A program made the position numbers and the translations under genes. Of a stretch of DNA of 9,997 nt, positions 7,241 through 9,997 are shown one piece after another; within the stretch, counting starts at the first letter, position 1, and the number at the start of each line of letters is the position of its first letter. A model generated the notes under the pieces. The model was not told the origin of the DNA, made no database searches, and saw only the letters and a list, made by a program, of their open reading frames with translations. This stretch comes from Nitrososphaerota archaeon (lineage in GTDB: Archaea > Thermoproteota > Nitrososphaeria > Nitrososphaerales > Nitrosopumilaceae), in contig JAEFDA010000047.1 of the NCBI GenBank assembly GCA_016126025.1, forward strand, positions 1-9,997, given 5' to 3'.

Positions 7241-8386
7241 GTGGACAGGGTAAGGCACGTAACCGTCTTGGGATCGGGTGTCATGGGGCACGGCATAGCC
7301 CAAATAGCCGCCATGTCCGGATACGAGGTGGCCCTCCGCGACATAAAGCGGGAGTTTCTGGACCGGGCCATGGACAAAATAAGGTGGAGTTTGGACAAGA
7401 TGGCATCTAAAAAAAAGATCACTGTTGCCGAGGCGTCCGACATCCTGTCCAGGATAAGGCCCGTGGTGGACATCAGCGAGGCCCTGGCCGGGGCAGATCT
7501 GGTAATAGAGGTTGTTCCCGAGAATATGGATCTCAAGCGTACCGTATACGCGGAGCTGGACAGAGTCTCGGCGCCCGGCACCATATTCGCGTCCAACACC
7601 AGCACGCTGCCCATCACCGAGATAGCCGGGGCGACCGGCCGCAAGGACATGGTGGTTGGCGTACACTTCTTCAACCCGCCCCAGCTGATGCGGCTGGTGG
7701 AGGTCATACCCGGCAACGAGACCTCCAGTGACGTGGTCTCGCTTATGCAGGAGTTCGTGGCGAGCCTAGGCAAGACACCGGTCCTATGCCGTCGGGACGT
7801 GCCCGGGTTTATAGTAAACCGGCTGTTCATCCCCATGGTGCACGAGGCGCTCTACTCCATGGAGCGGCAGGGCATAACACAGGAGGAGATGGACTCGGCG
7901 GTGAGGTTTGAGTTGGGATTTCCGATGGGAATATTCGAGCTGGCCGACTTTACCGGATTGGATGTAATACACAAGGCCAGTGAAGAGATGCACAGTCGGG
8001 ATCAGAAGGTGCTACGGCAGCACCCCCGCGTCGAGCAGCTGTACCGGGCGGGAAGTCTGGGACAAAAGTCCGGGGAGGGATTCTACAGGTACTCGGATGA
8101 AAAGTACGAACGGGTGGCACTCTCCAAGGAGCTGGCCAGCAGGTGCGACCCGCTGCAGGTGCTGGCAAACGTGATGAACAATGCCGCCTGGCTGATAACC
8201 AACCAAGCCAGTGATCAAAAGGAGATAGAGCGGGCCGCAGAGCTGGGCCTGGGGCTCAAAAAACCACTCTTCGAGACGGCCGCCAAGTTTGGAGTGGGCC
8301 GCATAGTGGCCGAGCTGGACAGGCTGGCCTCGCAGCATGGACAGTTCTACGAGCCGGACGTCCTGCTCCGCACCATGTCTAAATGA
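7241..8386 (+). CDS. 3-hydroxyacyl-CoA dehydrogenase
   Basis: This 381-residue NAD-dependent enzyme oxidises (S)-3-hydroxyacyl-CoA to 3-oxoacyl-CoA. The Rossmann domain (1-185) opens with VTVLGSGVMGHGIAQ. By alignment to mammalian HAD from memory, the catalytic set is Ser121 (SNTST), His142 (GVHFFNPP), Glu154 (LVEVIP) and Asn193 (PGFIVNRL). A helical domain follows (about 187-285, ending GQKSGEGFYRY), then a second, shorter copy (about 300-381). No enoyl-CoA hydratase domain is fused. In Thaumarchaeota the homologue acts in the 3-hydroxypropionate/4-hydroxybutyrate cycle, converting 3-hydroxybutyryl-CoA to acetoacetyl-CoA; that role is inferred from the presumed lineage. The frame is open back to 7121, but the GTG at 7241 is chosen because similarity starts there and the TATA box is 26.5 nt upstream. 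The 3' end overlaps the converging gene by 8 nt. Confidence 0.94.
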   Translation: MDRVRHVTVLGSGVMGHGIAQIAAMSGYEVALRDIKREFLDRAMDKIRWSLDKMASKKKITVAEASDILSRIRPVVDISEALAGADLVIEVVPENMDLKRTVYAELDRVSAPGTIFASNTSTLPITEIAGATGRKDMVVGVHFFNPPQLMRLVEVIPGNETSSDVVSLMQEFVASLGKTPVLCRRDVPGFIVNRLFIPMVHEALYSMERQGITQEEMDSAVRFELGFPMGIFELADFTGLDVIHKASEEMHSRDQKVLRQHPRVEQLYRAGSLGQKSGEGFYRYSDEKYERVALSKELASRCDPLQVLANVMNNAAWLITNQASDQKEIERAAELGLGLKKPLFETAAKFGVGRIVAELDRLASQHGQFYEPDVLLRTMSK

Positions 8387-8882
8387 TCTCGAATATCCGT
8401 TCGACGGCCTCTGCCGCCGATCCCGCGGCCTCTACCACCATGCTACGGCGGTGGTCCAGACTCGTGCCGGCGTACCGGTCGGCCATGCCTCCCGTCCCCC
8501 GTATGGCCACCATGGGCTTGCGGTACATGTAGGCGGCGCACATCTCTGAGAGGGTGCCGACGCCGCCACCCACTATGATTATGCCATGCGCCGCATGCAC
8601 GTTCACAAAGTCCCTCATGAGCCCCATTCCGGTTGGTACAACTATGTCGCAGTATGGGTTGGCCGCCGCCGCGTCATTCTGGGGTATTATTCCCACCGAG
8701 ATGCCACCGGCCTCCCGAGCTCCCATGGACGCGGCCTCCATCACGCCGCCCATGCCCCCAGTTACCAACACGGCCCCCCGGACAGCCACCAGCCGCCCCA
8801 CCTCGTAGGCAACCTTCCGATGTGCGTCTAAGCAGCCGTTGTCGTTGTGACCTATCAGCAGTATCTGGATGCGGCCCGTCAT
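8379..8882 (-). CDS. SLOG/TIGR00725-type Rossmann-fold protein
   Basis: This 167-residue protein of the LOG-like superfamily was once labelled 'lysine decarboxylase family'. It has a Rossmann-type nucleotide fold: IQILLIGHND at 5-14, TGGMGGVMEAA at 41-51 and GGGVGTLSE at 105-113. The last is the counterpart of the PGGxGTxxE motif of LOG cytokinin-activating phosphoribohydrolases, with the proline replaced by Gly. The arginine-containing motif of true LOG enzymes is not obvious, so nucleotide or ligand binding is safer than a claimed hydrolase activity. The ATG at 8882 gives the family's usual N-terminus. It overlaps the converging dehydrogenase gene by 8 nt at their 3' ends. Confidence 0.85.
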   Translation of the reverse strand: MTGRIQILLIGHNDNGCLDAHRKVAYEVGRLVAVRGAVLVTGGMGGVMEAASMGAREAGGISVGIIPQNDAAAANPYCDIVVPTGMGLMRDFVNVHAAHGIIIVGGGVGTLSEMCAAYMYRKPMVAIRGTGGMADRYAGTSLDHRRSMVVEAAGSAAEAVERIFEII

Positions 8883-9571
8883 GCTCTGCCGGCTCGTCCA
8901 TGCGCTTCTGTCATTGCATTTTCAGACTGACTTTCCCTATTAAGTCCCGAGACCAGATTCACAATTGGAACGCGGGCGGCGCCCTGCCCGGCCGGTTCAT
9001 CGCAGTCTCAGCGGATCTGAGCTTTCATCAGAACTGTCCGGCCATCCCGCAGGCGGTGCCGCGGCTATGGACGTGCCGTTCCAGCCGGTGCATGTACCGG
9101 TATTTTGCGAGTGGGGGACCCTGGAGTGGGCCGCGCCGTGGGCTACCGGGCCGGGTACTGCACGGCTAGAGTCTGATCGGGACGGCGCAGTCCAGTTCCG
9201 GGGCACCGACTCATGACGGTATGCGCCGTGTCCGCGCAGCGGCGCAAGTGGCCGCGGACAGACCTCGCACTCGCCGCCTCGTATGGAAGTCTAGGAAAAC
9301 TGGATGTTTCCTGTATGGGGTCGTTCCGACGATTCGGGTGCTTGTTCATGTATGATCAGCCCGTCGAAGCCCATAATGCGCCAGAACCCAGCCATATGGG
9401 TCTGGCCTTCGGCATGGTGTGACTCCATGCAGAGTCGATTTGGCCTTGTGTTCTGCCGTATGTTGACCGTCCTTTTCCTTTGCAGGTTGTTTGCCCTGCC
9501 ATATCATATGGACTTGGTGTGATCCGTATTAATCGCTAAAATTCCTGACGGTGCATCACGCGCTAATGATG
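8883..9571. other. Long intergenic region without a convincing gene
   Basis: Nearly 700 bp separate the SLOG gene start from the end of the Cache-like gene. Several open frames exist, but none resembles a family I know. The best is a plus-strand frame ending at 9216 with an internal ATG at 9067 (49 aa, MDVPFQPVHVPVFCEWGTL at the start). Its GC by codon position is about 73/58/73 percent by hand count, which is not clearly coding. It overlaps by ATGA a second frame (9213-9422, 69 aa). No tRNA T-arm or ncRNA signature was recognised. Degraded gene, UTR or unknown small gene are all possible. Confidence 0.4.
8938..8945 (-). promoter_or_regulatory. Possible TATA box of the SLOG gene
   Basis: The minus strand reads ACTTAATAGGG, the most AT-rich motif upstream of the ATG at 8882. 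Its distance of about 60 nt implies a leader of roughly 34 nt, and no clear Shine-Dalgarno sequence precedes the ATG. Weak. Confidence 0.3.
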
Positions 9572-9572
9572 C
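9538..9572 (-). terminator. Weak hairpin/T-run after the Cache-like gene
   Basis: On the minus strand, immediately at the stop codon, GCATCA and TGATGC (9553-9558 and 9567-9572) form a 6-bp stem with an 8-nt loop. A TTTT run (9538-9541) follows about 12 nt further on. This fits a modest archaeal terminator, but the T-run is short. Confidence 0.3.
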
Positions 9573-9997
9573 TAGTCGGACGAGTAGTACCCCGACCCGA
9601 AGACCAGGCCGTCGTGCATGATCAGCCAAGTGCGCTTGCCCTCCTCCCCGCCGGTAACCGGGTTTGTATGCGTGTAGCTGGCCCATATGCCGGTCCCCCT
9701 ACCTATCTCGTTGAGGATGTCATCCACCTGCAAGGTCGAGGAGATGACGTCCCAATCTGACATGCCTATAAGGTCCGGGTTCACGTTCTGCGCCTGGACC
9801 GTTCCGGTCACCGGGTCCGCCACGAAGACGTAGGTCGAGACCGGTTCCCCGGAGATGGTGTTGAGGGCCGCAAAGGCCGCGTCCCTGCCCTTGTTGTTGT
9901 ATTCGAGGACCTGGCCATATGTGGCTGCCTGGACCTGGGAGTCAAGCAGGTAATAGCCGGATCCAAAGACCAGCCCGTCCCGCAGCTCCAGATATGT
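9572..9997 (-). CDS. C-terminal part of a tandem Cache-like sensor protein (5' truncated)
   Basis: The last 141 residues of a larger protein run in from the right edge and stop at TAG (9574-9572). DGLVFGSGYY occurs twice, at 9979-9950 and as the C-terminus at 9613-9584, so the repeat unit is 122 residues. The intact last unit contains TYVFVADPVTGTVQAQNVNP, then DLIGMSDWDV and HTNPVTGGEEGKRTWLIMHD. This order (VFV-D, later NPVTG, then DGL-x-x-GSG-Y) resembles the single Cache/PAS-like extracellular ligand-binding fold of bacterial and archaeal sensors. No membrane helix, kinase or chemotaxis domain follows the last repeat, so it may be a secreted or surface binding protein or anchored at its N-terminus. 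The ligand is unknown. The in-frame GTG at 9823 is not the real start, since the frame continues without interruption to the edge. Confidence 0.72.
   Translation of the reverse strand, partial: TYLELRDGLVFGSGYYLLDSQVQAATYGQVLEYNNKGRDAAFAALNTISGEPVSTYVFVADPVTGTVQAQNVNPDLIGMSDWDVISSTLQVDDILNEIGRGTGIWASYTHTNPVTGGEEGKRTWLIMHDGLVFGSGYYSSD

Noticed and set aside
7189..7836. Long version (269 aa) of the zinc-finger frame
   Set aside because: The added part is the antisense of the dehydrogenase gene; the TATA box and ATG at 7188 give a sensible 53-aa protein.
9553..9572. C/D-box-like sRNA around TGATG
   Set aside because: No paired D box (CTGA) or internal C'/D' boxes at suitable spacing; the inverted repeat fits a terminator better.

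Overview
The window looks like part of a GC-rich marine ammonia-oxidising archaeon (Nitrososphaerota/Thaumarchaeota). Cenarchaeum symbiosum is my best guess, but this is inference from gene content and style. Supporting signs are a J-domain/ferredoxin fusion protein, a 3-hydroxyacyl-CoA dehydrogenase of the kind used in the thaumarchaeal 3-hydroxypropionate/4-hydroxybutyrate carbon-fixation cycle, small C2H2 zinc-finger and SHOCT-type proteins, frequent ATA isoleucine and GTG starts, and archaeal TATA boxes placed about 26 nt upstream of start codons (leaderless mRNAs). No rRNA, tRNA, CRISPR array, transposase or phage gene was recognised.

Layout. 1-280: no gene; an AT-rich left end and a terminator-like hairpin after carB. 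281-4647 (minus): carA then carB, the two subunits of carbamoyl-phosphate synthase, which feeds pyrimidine and arginine synthesis. carB is intact over about 1,050 codons, but its 5' end is disrupted by a 22-nt insertion and lacks an in-frame standard start. 4648-4903: divergent intergenic region. 4904-5640 (plus): a 95-aa SHOCT-domain protein coupled by ATGA to a cupin. 5678-6340 (plus): the J-domain/ferredoxin fusion. 6337-7188 (minus): a compact three-gene cluster of zinc-finger protein, single-pass membrane protein and HIT-family hydrolase. 7241-8386 (plus): 3-hydroxyacyl-CoA dehydrogenase, divergent from the zinc-finger gene. 8379-8882 (minus): a SLOG/TIGR00725-type Rossmann protein. 8883-9571: nearly 700 bp without a convincing gene. 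9572-9997 (minus): the C-terminal end of a protein with tandem Cache-like sensor repeats, running off the window.

Most of this is housekeeping and central carbon metabolism packed head-to-tail or tail-to-tail with overlaps of a few bases. Two points stand out. One palindromic TATA box (TTATAA, 7212-7217) lies exactly 26.5 nt from the start codon of each of two divergent leaderless genes. The 5' end of carB is broken by a 22-nt GC-rich insertion containing GCGGCCGC. I see no clear undescribed defence or mobile system here.
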